Below, one piece after another: positions 1-8,288 of a stretch of 64,000 bases of DNA. The notes under the pieces are model-generated. The model did not search any database. It was given only the letters and a program-made list of their open reading frames with translations, and was not told where the DNA came from. The DNA comes from Streptomyces olivochromogenes (lineage in GTDB: Bacteria > Actinomycetota > Actinomycetes > Streptomycetales > Streptomycetaceae), in assembly GCF_001514115.1 (NCBI RefSeq), contig NZ_KQ948470.1, forward strand, positions 62,001-126,000, given 5' to 3'. The first letter of the stretch is position 1, and each line of letters starts with the position of its first letter. Both the position numbers and the translations under genes were made by a program.

Positions 1-3
1 GAG

Positions 4-882
4 GTGAAGGGGCTCGCGTTCCGGGACGACGGCGCGTTCTCCCCGGACTCCGGGGACTTCCCCGAGGACCTTCCCGAAGGCCTTCCCGGGGACGGTGAAG
101 GCGGAGTCGAGGGGGAGGCCCCACCTCCGAAGGTCGTCCTCAAGCGCCGGATCACCTGGCAGAAGCTGACCTTCCTGCCCCTGGTCCTCGCGGCCGTGCT
201 GCTGGCCACCTGGCTCTGGTTCCAGCAGGCCCGGCTGGACCCGATCTCCGAGAACGCGCTGTCGAACGGCCAGGTGTCGAAGGCCCTGTGGCAGCAGATC
301 CGGCTGACCGCGATCTCCACCTTCTTCGTGCTGATCATCGCGATCCCCCTGGGCATCCTGCTCACCCGGGCGGCGTTCCGGAAGGCGACCCCGGTCGCGA
401 TGACACTCGCCAACATGGGGCAGGCCACGCCCGCGATCGGCCTGCTGGCCCTGCTGGTCATCTGGCTGGGCACCGGCCAGCGGGCGGCCCTGATCGGCAT
501 CACCGTCTACGCCATCCTGCCGGTCCTCTCCAACACGATCGCGGGCCTGAAGGCCAACGACCCGACCCTGCTGGAGGCGGCCCGCGGCATCGGGATGTCC
601 CCCCTGGGGGTGCTGACCCGCATCGAACTCCCGCTGGCCGTGCCGCTGATCCTCGCGGGCGTACGGACGGCCCTGGTCCTGAACGTGGGCACGGCGACCC
701 TCGCCACCTTCGGCGGGGGTGGCGGCCTCGGCGTCCTGATCACCACCGGCATCACCACCCAGCGCATGCCCGTCCTGGTCCTCGGCTCGGTCCTCACGGT
801 CTCACTGGCCCTGCTCGTGGACTGGCTCGCCTCCCTGGTCGAACTGCTGCTCAGGCCGCGCGGACTGGAGGCGGGCTCATGA
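4..882 (+). CDS. Glycine betaine/choline-type ABC transporter permease (possibly 5'-truncated by the window edge)
   Basis: This is an inner-membrane permease of an OpuC/ProW-type osmoprotectant importer. Residues about 55-75 form a first membrane segment, and several more follow. The EAA-type loop reads EAARGIGMSPLGVL (about residues 191-204), where the ATPase subunit would dock. The first 50 residues are acidic and Pro/Gly-rich with no family similarity I recognise. The frame stays open to base 1, so the GTG at 4 may not be the true start. The stop overlaps the start of the substrate-binding gene (ATGA), so the two are translated together. The ATPase gene would be expected to the left, outside the window. 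Confidence 0.85.
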   Translation: MKGLAFRDDGAFSPDSGDFPEDLPEGLPGDGEGGVEGEAPPPKVVLKRRITWQKLTFLPLVLAAVLLATWLWFQQARLDPISENALSNGQVSKALWQQIRLTAISTFFVLIIAIPLGILLTRAAFRKATPVAMTLANMGQATPAIGLLALLVIWLGTGQRAALIGITVYAILPVLSNTIAGLKANDPTLLEAARGIGMSPLGVLTRIELPLAVPLILAGVRTALVLNVGTATLATFGGGGGLGVLITTGITTQRMPVLVLGSVLTVSLALLVDWLASLVELLLRPRGLEAGS

Positions 883-1895
883 GACGTACGGGTTCCGCGC
901 CCGCCGCGAGACGTACGGGCCCCGCACCCGCCGCGAGACGTACGGGTCCTGTGCTGGCCGGGGCGCTGGTCCTGGCCGCCGGCTGCGGGCTCACCAGCGG
1001 CTCCCCCATGGTCGACAACGTCGCGCCCGGCTCGATCGGGCAGGGGCAGCCGCTCAAGGGCGCCCATCTGACGGTGACGTCGAAGGAGTTCACCGAGCAG
1101 CTGATCCTCGGCGCGATCATGGGCATCGCCTTCCAGGCGGCCGGCGCGGACGTCCTCGACCGGACGGGCATCCAGGGTTCGATCGGCGCGCGGGAGGCCG
1201 TCAAGAGCGGGGACGCGGACGGGATGTACGAGTACACGGGCACCGCCTGGATCACGTACCTCGGCAACAGCAGGCCCATCCCCGACCCGCGGCAGCAGTG
1301 GCAGGCGGTGCACGACGCCGACCTGAAGAACGGGCTGACCTGGCTGCCGCCGTCCGCGCTCAACAACACGTACGCGCTCGCCATGAACCAGGCCAACTTC
1401 AAGAAGTACGGCACCAAGACGCTCTCCGACGTGGCCGCGCTGTCCAAGTCGAACCCGGGCGCGGTCACGCTGTGCGTGGAGAGCGAGTTCGCCAACCGGG
1501 CCGACGGGCTGCCGGGCATGGAGAAGGCGTACGGGATGAGTCTGCCCGCGAAGAACATCACACAGATGGACACCGGGATCATCTACACCCAGGTGGCGAA
1601 GGGGAGTTGCACGTACGGGGAGGTGTTCACCACCGACGGGCGCATCAAGTCGATGAACCTGGCGGTGATGGAGGACGACAAGAAGTTCTTCCCCAACTAC
1701 AACGCGGCGCCCGTGATCAACTCCAAGGCCCTGAAGAAGTACCCGGCGATCGCCCAGGTCCTGGACCCGATCACCAAGAAACTCGACAACGACATGGCCC
1801 AGACCCTGAACTCCAAGGTGGACGTCGACGGGCAGGATCCGCATCAGGTGGCGCTGGACTGGATGAAGCAGGAGGGGTTCGTCAAGGGAGGGTGA
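879..1895 (+). CDS. Glycine betaine/osmoprotectant-binding lipoprotein
   Basis: This is the extracytoplasmic substrate-binding subunit of the preceding permease. The protein has 338 residues. A signal peptide ends in the lipobox LAAGC with Cys36 as the lipidation site, and the remainder resembles OpuAC/ProX-like receptors (VTSKEFTEQLILG near the mature start, and the MYEYTGTAW region). The ATG at 879 overlaps the permease stop, and this overlap decides the start. The first 25 residues are a 9-residue repeat (RRTGSAPAA, RRTGPAPAA, RRTGPV) encoded by 27-bp tandem units, which lengthens the positively charged end of the signal peptide. Substrate identity within the quaternary-amine group cannot be read from sequence. 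Confidence 0.88.
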   Translation: MRRTGSAPAARRTGPAPAARRTGPVLAGALVLAAGCGLTSGSPMVDNVAPGSIGQGQPLKGAHLTVTSKEFTEQLILGAIMGIAFQAAGADVLDRTGIQGSIGAREAVKSGDADGMYEYTGTAWITYLGNSRPIPDPRQQWQAVHDADLKNGLTWLPPSALNNTYALAMNQANFKKYGTKTLSDVAALSKSNPGAVTLCVESEFANRADGLPGMEKAYGMSLPAKNITQMDTGIIYTQVAKGSCTYGEVFTTDGRIKSMNLAVMEDDKKFFPNYNAAPVINSKALKKYPAIAQVLDPITKKLDNDMAQTLNSKVDVDGQDPHQVALDWMKQEGFVKGG

Positions 1896-1911
1896 GCGGG
1901 GCGACGACTTC

Positions 1912-1957
1912 CAAAGAAGTGGTTGCAAAGAAACCCTTGCAACCACTTCTTTGCAAC
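1912..1957. promoter_or_regulatory. Large palindrome with three TTGCAA half-sites upstream of the ArsR-like regulator
   Basis: Bases 1912-1928 and 1937-1953 are exact inverted repeats (17 bp each, 8-base spacer). TTGCAA occurs at 1923, 1937 and 1951, exactly 14 bases apart, and 1922-1932 can also pair with 1947-1957. The element lies 16 bases after the binding-protein stop and 15 bases before the regulator ATG. It may be an operator for that regulator, a transcription terminator for the transporter operon, or both. No T-run follows the hairpin, which favours the operator reading. Confidence 0.6.
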
Positions 1958-1972
1958 ACTACCTTTGGATGC

Positions 1973-2590
1973 ATGGAAGAGCCCACGGAACCACTGCCCG
2001 AGGAACGACAGGTCCGCACCCTCGACGCCCGCACACTGCGCGGCATCGCCCACCCCCTGCGCATGCAGTTGCTGTACGCGCTGCGGCAGCGGGGGCCCGC
2101 CACCGCGTCGATGCTCGCCGAGCGGCTGGGCGAGTCCAGCGGGGCGACCAGCTACCACCTGCGGCAGCTGGCCACGCACGGCTTCGTCGAGGACGCACCC
2201 GAGCGGGGCAAGGGCCGTGAGCGCTGGTGGCAGGCCGTCGACCAGGGCGTGATCTTCAACGCGAACCTGCTCAAGGACGGCGACCCGGCGGTGCGCGGAG
2301 CGGCCGACACGTATCTGCACGAGGTCGCGACCACGCACACGCGTGAGCTGTCCACCTGGCTGGGTACGCGCGCCGACTGGTCCGAGGACTGGTACCGGGC
2401 CAGCGACATGAGCAACTGGACCCTACGGCTGACGGCCGCGCAGTCCCGTGAACTCATCGAGAAGATGCACGACCTGCTCGAAAGCTACCGGCCCCTCGCC
2501 CACGCCGAGGACGACCCCGACGCGGAGCAGGTCCGCATCCACACCCACGCCTTCCCCGTCGCGCAGGACCGAACGGAGACGCAGCCATGA
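1973..2590 (+). CDS. ArsR-like winged-helix transcriptional regulator
   Basis: This is a 205-residue probable DNA-binding repressor. Residues about 20-85 make an ArsR-type winged helix: RTLRGIAHPLRMQLLYALR is the dimer/helix-2 part, ASMLAERLGESSGATSYHLRQL the helix-turn-helix, and ERGKGRERWWQ the wing. There is no obvious metal-binding Cys pair, so metal sensing is not supported. The C-terminal half is an uncharacterised helical region. The ATG at 1973 follows the palindrome directly, and longer upstream frames run through the transporter gene and are not credible. The gene is coupled by ATGA to the small gene after it. The effector is unknown. Confidence 0.8.
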   Translation: MEEPTEPLPEERQVRTLDARTLRGIAHPLRMQLLYALRQRGPATASMLAERLGESSGATSYHLRQLATHGFVEDAPERGKGRERWWQAVDQGVIFNANLLKDGDPAVRGAADTYLHEVATTHTRELSTWLGTRADWSEDWYRASDMSNWTLRLTAAQSRELIEKMHDLLESYRPLAHAEDDPDAEQVRIHTHAFPVAQDRTETQP

Positions 2591-2775
2591 CGCACGCCGA
2601 AACCCACCTCGCCCTGCACCACACCCGCGCCGCCGAGCTCCGGGCCCAGGCCGAGGCCCACCGCCTGGCCGCCTCCGCCCGGCGCCCCGGCGAACTGCGT
2701 ACGCGCCTCGGCTGGACCCTCGTGGAGGTCGGCCTGCGCCTCGCCGCCGCACCCCGCGTCGCCGTCGCGCACTGA
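2587..2775 (+). CDS. Small 62-residue protein coupled to the ArsR-like gene
   Basis: The ATG overlaps the stop of the regulator gene (ATGA). The 62-residue product is Ala/Arg/His-rich, probably helical, and has no membrane segment or recognised domain. Coupling to the regulator and consistent use of G/C at third codon positions support it as real. I cannot assign a function. Confidence 0.5.
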   Translation: MTHAETHLALHHTRAAELRAQAEAHRLAASARRPGELRTRLGWTLVEVGLRLAAAPRVAVAH

Positions 2776-2805
2776 CGCGGCCCGCCGGCCAACAGCTGGG
2801 GACGA

Positions 2806-3594
2806 CTAACAGCTGGGGACCGAGCCCTTCCCCTTCTCCAGGGACACCAGCGCGTCGACCGCGCCCTTGAGCGTGGTCACCGGAACCAGTCGCAGCCCCT
2901 TGGGCAGTTCCGACTTGGCGTCCGAGCACTCCGCCTTCGGGACCAGGAAGACCGTCGCGCCGTCGCGCCGGGCGGCCTGCGTCTTCAGGGCGACCCCGCC
3001 GACCGCGCCGACCTTGCCGTCGGCGTCGATCGTCCCCGTACCCGCGACGTTGCGACCGCCCGTGAGGTCGCCGCCGCTGCCGTCACCGTCCAGCTTGTCG
3101 ATGATCCCGAGCGTGAAGAGCAGTCCGGCGCTGGGCCCGCCGACGTCGGCCAGCTTGAGCGTGACCTTCACGTCGTTCTTCTCGTGCAGATAGGACAGGG
3201 CCGCTTTCGTGGCCGTGTCCTGGGACTGCTTCATCTGGTCGGCGTTGTGCTGCTCGATCTCCTTGACGGAGTTCCCGCTCGGGTAGACCGAGTCGCGCGG
3301 CATCACGGCCCGGTCCGTACGGAACCAGCCGTCGATCACGTCACCCAGGCTGACGCTCGCGTCCGGCCCGGTCGCCTCGATCGTCGTCATCCGCAGCTGC
3401 CCGCTCGTCGTGCGGGTGGGCGCTCCGCTGATCGTGATCACGGGATCGCCCTTATTCTCGCCCAGGACGTTCGCCGTCATCCCGGGCTGCGCCACGGAGA
3501 ACGGCAGCGGCGCGAACGCCGCCGTGGCGAGCAGGGCCACGACGGGAACGGCGCAGACGGTGATGGCCTGGAGGCGTGTGAGGCGAGAGAGCAC
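2806..3594 (-). CDS. Secreted/membrane-anchored Lon-type (S16) serine protease domain protein
   Basis: The 262-residue protein has an N-terminal membrane segment (about residues 9-30) followed by an extracytoplasmic Lon-C (peptidase S16) domain. The serine-lysine dyad is visible as Ser155 in GGPSAG and Lys204 in GGVALK. It resembles the YlbL family, but the usual PDZ domain is missing or not recognisable: the segment between the anchor and the protease is only about 100 residues. It stands alone, convergent with the small gene to its left. The protein ends in VPSC, and a 13-bp copy of this 3' end lies just downstream. Confidence 0.85.
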   Translation of the reverse strand: MLSRLTRLQAITVCAVPVVALLATAAFAPLPFSVAQPGMTANVLGENKGDPVITISGAPTRTTSGQLRMTTIEATGPDASVSLGDVIDGWFRTDRAVMPRDSVYPSGNSVKEIEQHNADQMKQSQDTATKAALSYLHEKNDVKVTLKLADVGGPSAGLLFTLGIIDKLDGDGSGGDLTGGRNVAGTGTIDADGKVGAVGGVALKTQAARRDGATVFLVPKAECSDAKSELPKGLRLVPVTTLKGAVDALVSLEKGKGSVPSC

Positions 3595-3749
3595 AGGATC
3601 AATCTAACGTCACCGCTCGGCGCGGCCTCCGTACAGGTCCCGCCGGGCGGTGGTGAAGCGGCGCAGCGCCTCCGGCAGCGGCTCGGTCCCGGTGCCCGGG
3701 GTGCGCGGCACCGGCAGATGACCGCCCTGAAGGACGAAGGGCTCTGCCG

Positions 3750-4256
3750 TCAGTTGACGTCCACGTCCTCGAAGACCTCCAGCATGCGCGTCAGCACCCG
3801 TACGCACCTCTCCACGTCCGCGTCGGTGAGGTCGCCGCCCACCCGCTTCAGCAGTGCGCTCTCGCGGGTGATCACCGCGTCGATGGCCGTACGACCGTCG
3901 TCGGTCAGCCGGATCAGCGAGGACCGCTGGTGCGCGGGGTTGGCGACGGCCTCGACCAGGCCGTGGGCCGCCGCCTCGTTGACCATCCGCTGCACGAACT
4001 GACGGCTGAGCGCCTGCGCGCGCCCCATCTGGGGAACCGTCAGGGGCCCCTGTGCGCGCAGGAGATCGAGGACTGCGCGCACGCCGATGGACAGGCCTTC
4101 GATCGGCTCGTTCAGCTCCACCTTGCGGCTCACGCGCCGGTACAGGGGCCCCAGCACGGCGAACACCTCGTAGAGGCGGGGGGCGAGGTCGTCGGGCGGG
4201 AGCGGCTTGGAGTCGTCGGGTTTGCCACCGGTGTCGGGCTTGCTGGTGTGGGTCAC
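3750..4256 (-). CDS. MarR-family transcriptional regulator
   Basis: This is a 168-residue repressor of the MarR fold. The central winged helix-turn-helix runs through GLSIGVRAVLDLLRAQGPLTVPQMGRAQALSRQFVQRMV in segments, followed by the wing (NPAHQRSSLIRLTDDG). I chose the GTG at 4256 over an upstream in-frame start at 4298, because the latter would put the coding region through an apparent operator (4266-4282). The gene is divergent from the alpha/beta hydrolase and probably controls both. The ligand is unknown. Confidence 0.85.
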   Translation of the reverse strand: MTHTSKPDTGGKPDDSKPLPPDDLAPRLYEVFAVLGPLYRRVSRKVELNEPIEGLSIGVRAVLDLLRAQGPLTVPQMGRAQALSRQFVQRMVNEAAAHGLVEAVANPAHQRSSLIRLTDDGRTAIDAVITRESALLKRVGGDLTDADVERCVRVLTRMLEVFEDVDVN

Positions 4257-4265
4257 GGGAACAGG

Positions 4266-4350
4266 ATGACACCTTGGTTGCCAAGTCGCCCCCAACATGA
4301 CACCTTAGTTGTCATAGCCGATGCCTCGGATGCCTCTCAGGAGTTGTCAT
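4266..4350. promoter_or_regulatory. Repeated operator sites in the MarR/hydrolase divergent promoter region
   Basis: Two 17-base direct repeats matching ATGACACCTTRGTTGYC lie at 4266-4282 and 4297-4313 (15 of 17 bases identical, 31 bases apart, close to three helical turns). Each contains a shorter inverted motif (TTGGTTGCCAA in the first). A further GTTGTCAT at 4343-4350 overlaps the hydrolase start codon. This arrangement suits binding of two MarR dimers on one DNA face, repressing both genes. It is inferred from sequence only. Confidence 0.6.
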
Positions 4351-5170
4351 GACTGATGCCGCACAGGTGTTCATGTTCGAGTCCGCCGACGGTCCGCTCG
4401 CCTACCGCGACGTCGGCACCGGTCCCCCGCTGGTCCTGCTGCACGGCGGCTTCACCGACCACCGCATGTGGGACGACCTGGTGCCGCTCCTCACGGCCGG
4501 CCACCGGGTGATCGCGCCTGACGCCCGCGGTCACGGCCGGTCCGCCAACGCGACGAAACCCTTCCGCCCCACCGACGACCTCGCCGCTCTCCTGCGCCAC
4601 CTCGACACGGGCCCCGTGGTCCTCGTCGGAATGTCGATGGGCGGGGCCACCGCGGTCGACACCACGCTGGAACACCCGGACCTCGTCCGCGCGCTCGTCG
4701 TCAGCGGCGCCGGGATCACCGACCCGGAGGACACCGACGCCTGGACCCTGGACATCCAGAAGAGCTGGGGCGGCACCCTGGCCGCCGGCGACATCGACGG
4801 CTGGGTCGACGTCTTCGCCTCGGTCGTGGCCGGCCCGCATCGCACACTCGACGAGGTCGACCCGGAAGTCGTACGGCGGGTACGGGAAATGGCGCGGGGG
4901 ACCATTTCCAAGCACACGCCCGACGAACCCGACCGGTCCGTCCCCGTGACCGACATCCCGGCGCGCGCCAAGAGCATCACGGTGCCCGTCCTGGCCATCA
5001 ACGGCGCCCTGGACGCGGCCGCTCAGATCGCGATGGCCGACCGCCTCGTCGACGCCGTAGCCGACGGCCGCACCATCACCGTCGAGGGCACCGCCCACTA
5101 CGCCAACATGGAACAGCCCCGCGTCTTCACCAAGTTCCTGCTGGAGTGGCTCAGCGACCTGCCCGCCTGA
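4349..5170 (+). CDS. Alpha/beta-fold hydrolase
   Basis: The protein has 273 residues and the full alpha/beta hydrolase layout: oxyanion HGG at 32-34, nucleophile elbow GMSMGG with Ser96, probable acid Asp222 (INGALD) and His250 (GTAHYAN). It most resembles 3-oxoadipate enol-lactonase or esterase-like members and has no signal peptide, so it is cytoplasmic. An AGGAG ribosome site lies a few bases before the ATG. It is transcribed divergently from the MarR gene across shared operator-like repeats, so expression is probably relieved by a MarR ligand. The natural substrate is unknown. Confidence 0.85.
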   Translation: MTDAAQVFMFESADGPLAYRDVGTGPPLVLLHGGFTDHRMWDDLVPLLTAGHRVIAPDARGHGRSANATKPFRPTDDLAALLRHLDTGPVVLVGMSMGGATAVDTTLEHPDLVRALVVSGAGITDPEDTDAWTLDIQKSWGGTLAAGDIDGWVDVFASVVAGPHRTLDEVDPEVVRRVREMARGTISKHTPDEPDRSVPVTDIPARAKSITVPVLAINGALDAAAQIAMADRLVDAVADGRTITVEGTAHYANMEQPRVFTKFLLEWLSDLPA

Positions 5171-5285
5171 GCCACCCGGGCGTGCGGGCGAGGACCGGAT
5201 CGCCCGGGCCGTAGTCGAGGACGGGCGTGCCGAGGGCGGCGAACGCGGCCCAGGTGTCCGGGTCCGGGCTGAACGGCAAGCCTTG
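5164..5285 (-). pseudogene. C-terminal remnant resembling an M20/DapE-type peptidase
   Basis: Translated on the minus strand, this gap encodes DTWAAFAALGTPVLDYGPGD followed by PVLARTP. It resembles the C-terminal signature of DapE/ArgE-type M20 metallopeptidases (ALGIPAVNFGPGDPxLAH). Only about 40 residues remain; there is no start, no metal-binding region, and the frame runs into the end of the hydrolase gene. I read it as debris of a lost gene beside the IclR regulator. The match is by eye only. Confidence 0.35.
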
Positions 5286-5320
5286 GACAACACCCCTGGG
5301 CCGCCACGGAGCGTGGGGTC

Positions 5321-5974
5321 TCAGCGCAGTGCGTCCGCGACCTCCCGCGCCGCGTCCACGACCCTCGGCCCCACCCGTTCCGGCACGGAGTCCGCGAGCA
5401 TGACGACGCCGACGCTGCCCTCGACCCCGGTCACCCCTATCAGGGGCGCGGCGGCCCCGCTCGCGCCCGCCTCCAACTCCCCGTGCGTGAGCGTGTATCC
5501 CGGGGCGTCCTCCTGTCCGGGCTGCCGGGCGGTGAGGATCGCGCGGCCCGCGGCACCCCGGTCCAGCGGATGACGGAACCCGGCGCGGTAGGCGACGTGA
5601 TAGTCCGTCCACGTCGGCTCCACGACGGCGACGGCGAGCGCCTCGGTCCCGTCGACGAGCGTGAGATGGGCCGTGGCCCCTATGTCCTCGGCCAGCGCGC
5701 GCAGCGCCGGCAGCGCGGCCTCCCGTACCAGCGGATGCACCTGGCGCCCCAGCCGCAGTACCCCAAGCCCGACCCGGGCGCGGCCGCCCAGATCCCGGCG
5801 TACGAGCGCGTGCTGTTCCAGCGTGGCGAGCAGGCGGTACACAACGGTCCGGTTGACGCCCAGTTTGTTCGAAAGCTCGGTGACGGTCAGCCCGTGGTCC
5901 GTGTCGGCGAGCAGCTTGAGGACACGCAGTCCCCGGTCGAGCGTCTGAGAGGTCTCCGCGGTCACGACGCCCAC
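5321..5974 (-). CDS. IclR-family transcriptional regulator
   Basis: The 217-residue protein has an N-terminal winged helix (about residues 10-65, with HGLTVTELSNKLGVNRTVVYRLL as the DNA-reading part) and a C-terminal IclR effector domain. The effector domain (roughly 150 residues) is shorter than the usual 170-180. An ATG at 5974 fits the helix start. The gene is convergent with the hydrolase and has an M20-like remnant at its 3' side. Its original target may therefore have been lost. The effector is unknown. Confidence 0.85.
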   Translation of the reverse strand: MGVVTAETSQTLDRGLRVLKLLADTDHGLTVTELSNKLGVNRTVVYRLLATLEQHALVRRDLGGRARVGLGVLRLGRQVHPLVREAALPALRALAEDIGATAHLTLVDGTEALAVAVVEPTWTDYHVAYRAGFRHPLDRGAAGRAILTARQPGQEDAPGYTLTHGELEAGASGAAAPLIGVTGVEGSVGVVMLADSVPERVGPRVVDAAREVADALR

Positions 5975-6372
5975 TCCTTAATGGTGAGGTCGGCGGCCCC
6001 TCGCGGCGGTTGCGTCTCCGAGTCCCGTCGGCGACGCGCTTCAGAGGCCGCCGTCGGCTGACGACCCGGGCTCTTCCCGGGCGGAGTCGCTACACGGCTG
6101 CGCTCCGCGGCGGCGCTGCCACGGGGCGTGTGCGTAGCGGGACAGTAGCGAGCCGGTTCGCTCAGCGGAAGTCTCCGTCCAGAATCCGGTCATGGCCCGG
6201 TACGGACTCTTCCCCTTTACGCAGCCTTTGTCCTCGTACGTACAGCGCACACGCACAAGAACGCGCCCCTGGAAGGGGCGCGAGGAACTGCGCGACCAGC
6301 CCCCACCGGCCCACAGCCGAAGCACAACCCGTCGCCCCACGAACCGCGACCGCCCAGGCACAGCGCCCGGCG
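5975..6372. other. 398-base gap without a convincing gene; holds an interspersed palindromic repeat
   Basis: No open frame here has a plausible start and composition. The only structured element I see is the hairpin repeat at 6262-6304. The part next to 5974 presumably carries the iclR promoter, but no hexamers stand out. Confidence 0.5.
6262..6304. repeat. Streptomyces-type interspersed palindromic repeat
   Basis: CGCGCCCCT at 6262-6270 pairs with AGGGGCGCG at 6274-6282 around a 3-base loop. It is followed by GAACTGCGCGACCAGCCCCC. This hairpin plus tail matches, from memory, a repeat found in many intergenic regions of Streptomyces genomes (gcgcccctttaggggcgcgg then ggaactgcgcga). It could act as a transcription terminator for the helicase gene, which ends at 6373. 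Confidence 0.6.
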
Positions 6373-8223
6373 TCACCGCATACGGGTGGCCCACTCCTGC
6401 ACCTTGGCGATCCGCTGCCGCAGTTGTCCCGCCGTCGCCTCCGCGCTCGGCGGCCCCCCGCACACGCGGCGCAGTTCGGTGTGGATCACGCCGTGCGGCT
6501 TGCCGCTCTGGTGGACGTACGCGCCGACCATGGTGTTGAGCTGCTTGCGCAGCTCCAGCATCTCCTTGTGCGAGACCACGGGCCGCCGCTCGGCGGGCAG
6601 TTCGAGGAGGTCGGCCTCCTCGTCGGGCTTCTTGCGGCTGTGCGCGATCTGCCGCGCCTGCCGCTTCTGGAGCAACAGCTGCACCTGGTCGGGTTCGAGC
6701 AGCCCCGGAATCCCGAGGTAGTCCTGCTCCTCCTCGCTCCCCGGGTGGGCCTGCATCCCGAACTCGGCGCCGTCGTACAGCACTCGGTCGAAGACGGCCT
6801 CGGACTCCAGCGCCTCGAAGGAGAACTGCTCCTGCTCGCCGGTGTCCTCGTCCTGCTCCCGGTTCGCCTCGTCCATCTCCTGCTCGGACTCGGCGTACGG
6901 GTCCTCCTCGCCCTCCTTCTTGGGCTTGTCGAGGACGTGGTCGCGCTCGACCTCCATCTCGTTGGCGAAGCCGAGGAGGTCGGGGACGGTCGGGAGGAAG
7001 ACGGAGGCGGTCTCGCCGCGCCGCCGGGACCGTACGAAACGGCCGACGGCCTGCGCGAAGAAGAGGGGCGTGGAAATGGTGGTGGCGTACACGCCGACGG
7101 CGAGCCGCGGCACGTCGACGCCCTCGGACACCATGCGGACGGCGACCATCCACCGGTCCTCGCTGTGGCTGAACTCGTCGATCCTGTTGGACGCGCCGGT
7201 GTCGTCGGACAGGACGAGGGTCGCCTTCGTCCCGGTGATCTCACGGATGAGCTTGGCGTACGCGCGCGCGGAGTCCTGGTCGGAGGCGATGACGAGCGCG
7301 CCCGCGTCCGGGATGCCCTTCCTGACCTCGGTCAGGCGCTGGTCGGCGGCGCGCAGCACACTGGGCATCCACTCGCCGCGCGGGTCGAGCGCGGTGCGCC
7401 AGGCCTGCGAGATGGCGTCCTTGGTCATCGGCTCGCCGAGCCGGGCCGCGATCTCGTCCCCCGCCTTCGTGCGCCACCGCATGTTGCCGCTGTAGGAGAG
7501 GAAGATGACGGGCCGCACGACCCCGTCCCCCAGCGCGGACCCGTAGCCGTAGGTGTAATCGGCGGAAGACCGTCGAATCCCGTCGTTTCCCTCTTCATAC
7601 GTCACGAAGGGAATGGGATTGGTGTCGGACCGGAAGGGCGTACCGGTGAGCGCGAGCCGCCGGGTGGCGGGCTCGAACGCTTCGAGGCAGGCCTCGCCCC
7701 AGGACTTCGAGTCACCGGCGTGGTGGATCTCATCGAGGATGACGAGGGTCTTGCGCTGCTCGACGCGATTGCGGTGGAGCATGGGCCGCACGCCCACACC
7801 CGCGTACGTCACGGCGACGCCCTGGTACTCCTTGCTGAGCGGACCGGCGCTGTACTCGGGATCCAGCTTGATCCCTATCCGCGCGGCGGCCTCCGCCCAC
7901 TGCTTCTTCAGGTGCTCGGTCGGCGCGACCACGGTCACCTGCTGCACGACGTGGTGGTGCAGCAGCCAGGACGCGAGCGTCAGCGCGAACGTCGTCTTGC
8001 CGGCGCCGGGCGTGGCGACGGCCAGGAAGTCGCGGGGCTGCTCCTGGAGGTACCTCTCCAACGCCCCCTGCTGCCAGGCACGCAGCTTGCTGGCGGTACC
8101 CCAGGGGGCGCGGCCGGGGAAGGCGGGTGAGAGGTGGTGGGAGGTGGATGCGCTGGCGGCGGTGGTAGTCACGGTCTCCGTGGTTGGGTCGAGCGGCTCG
8201 GCTACGTATGACAACCGGGCCAC
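6373..8223 (-). CDS. DEAD/DEAH-box (superfamily 2) helicase
   Basis: This is a 616-residue ATP-dependent helicase/translocase of the SSL2/UvrB-like branch. Motif I is ATPGAGKTT (about 70-78), motif II is DEIHH (164-168), motif III is LTGTPFR (about 191), and motif VI is QAVGRFVRSRRR in the second RecA-like domain. After the motor domains comes a very acidic linker rich in Glu/Asp (about residues 425-475), then a helical C-terminal region specific to actinobacterial members. It is a single gene with no nuclease or methylase beside it, so nothing points to a restriction or defence system. The role is probably DNA repair or general nucleic-acid processing. Confidence 0.85.
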   Translation of the reverse strand: MARLSYVAEPLDPTTETVTTTAASASTSHHLSPAFPGRAPWGTASKLRAWQQGALERYLQEQPRDFLAVATPGAGKTTFALTLASWLLHHHVVQQVTVVAPTEHLKKQWAEAAARIGIKLDPEYSAGPLSKEYQGVAVTYAGVGVRPMLHRNRVEQRKTLVILDEIHHAGDSKSWGEACLEAFEPATRRLALTGTPFRSDTNPIPFVTYEEGNDGIRRSSADYTYGYGSALGDGVVRPVIFLSYSGNMRWRTKAGDEIAARLGEPMTKDAISQAWRTALDPRGEWMPSVLRAADQRLTEVRKGIPDAGALVIASDQDSARAYAKLIREITGTKATLVLSDDTGASNRIDEFSHSEDRWMVAVRMVSEGVDVPRLAVGVYATTISTPLFFAQAVGRFVRSRRRGETASVFLPTVPDLLGFANEMEVERDHVLDKPKKEGEEDPYAESEQEMDEANREQDEDTGEQEQFSFEALESEAVFDRVLYDGAEFGMQAHPGSEEEQDYLGIPGLLEPDQVQLLLQKRQARQIAHSRKKPDEEADLLELPAERRPVVSHKEMLELRKQLNTMVGAYVHQSGKPHGVIHTELRRVCGGPPSAEATAGQLRQRIAKVQEWATRMR

Positions 8224-8288
8224 CCTACCGGCGCCCCGGAGGTGTCAACGCGCGGACGACGCCGGGTCACCCGTGGATGGGACCCACC

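Noticed and set aside
3610..3745. Short minus-strand peptide between the S16 protease and MarR genes (LTAEPFVLQGGHLPVP and following)
   Set aside because: It looks somewhat protein-like, but there is no start codon with a ribosome site after the MarR stop, and no family similarity.
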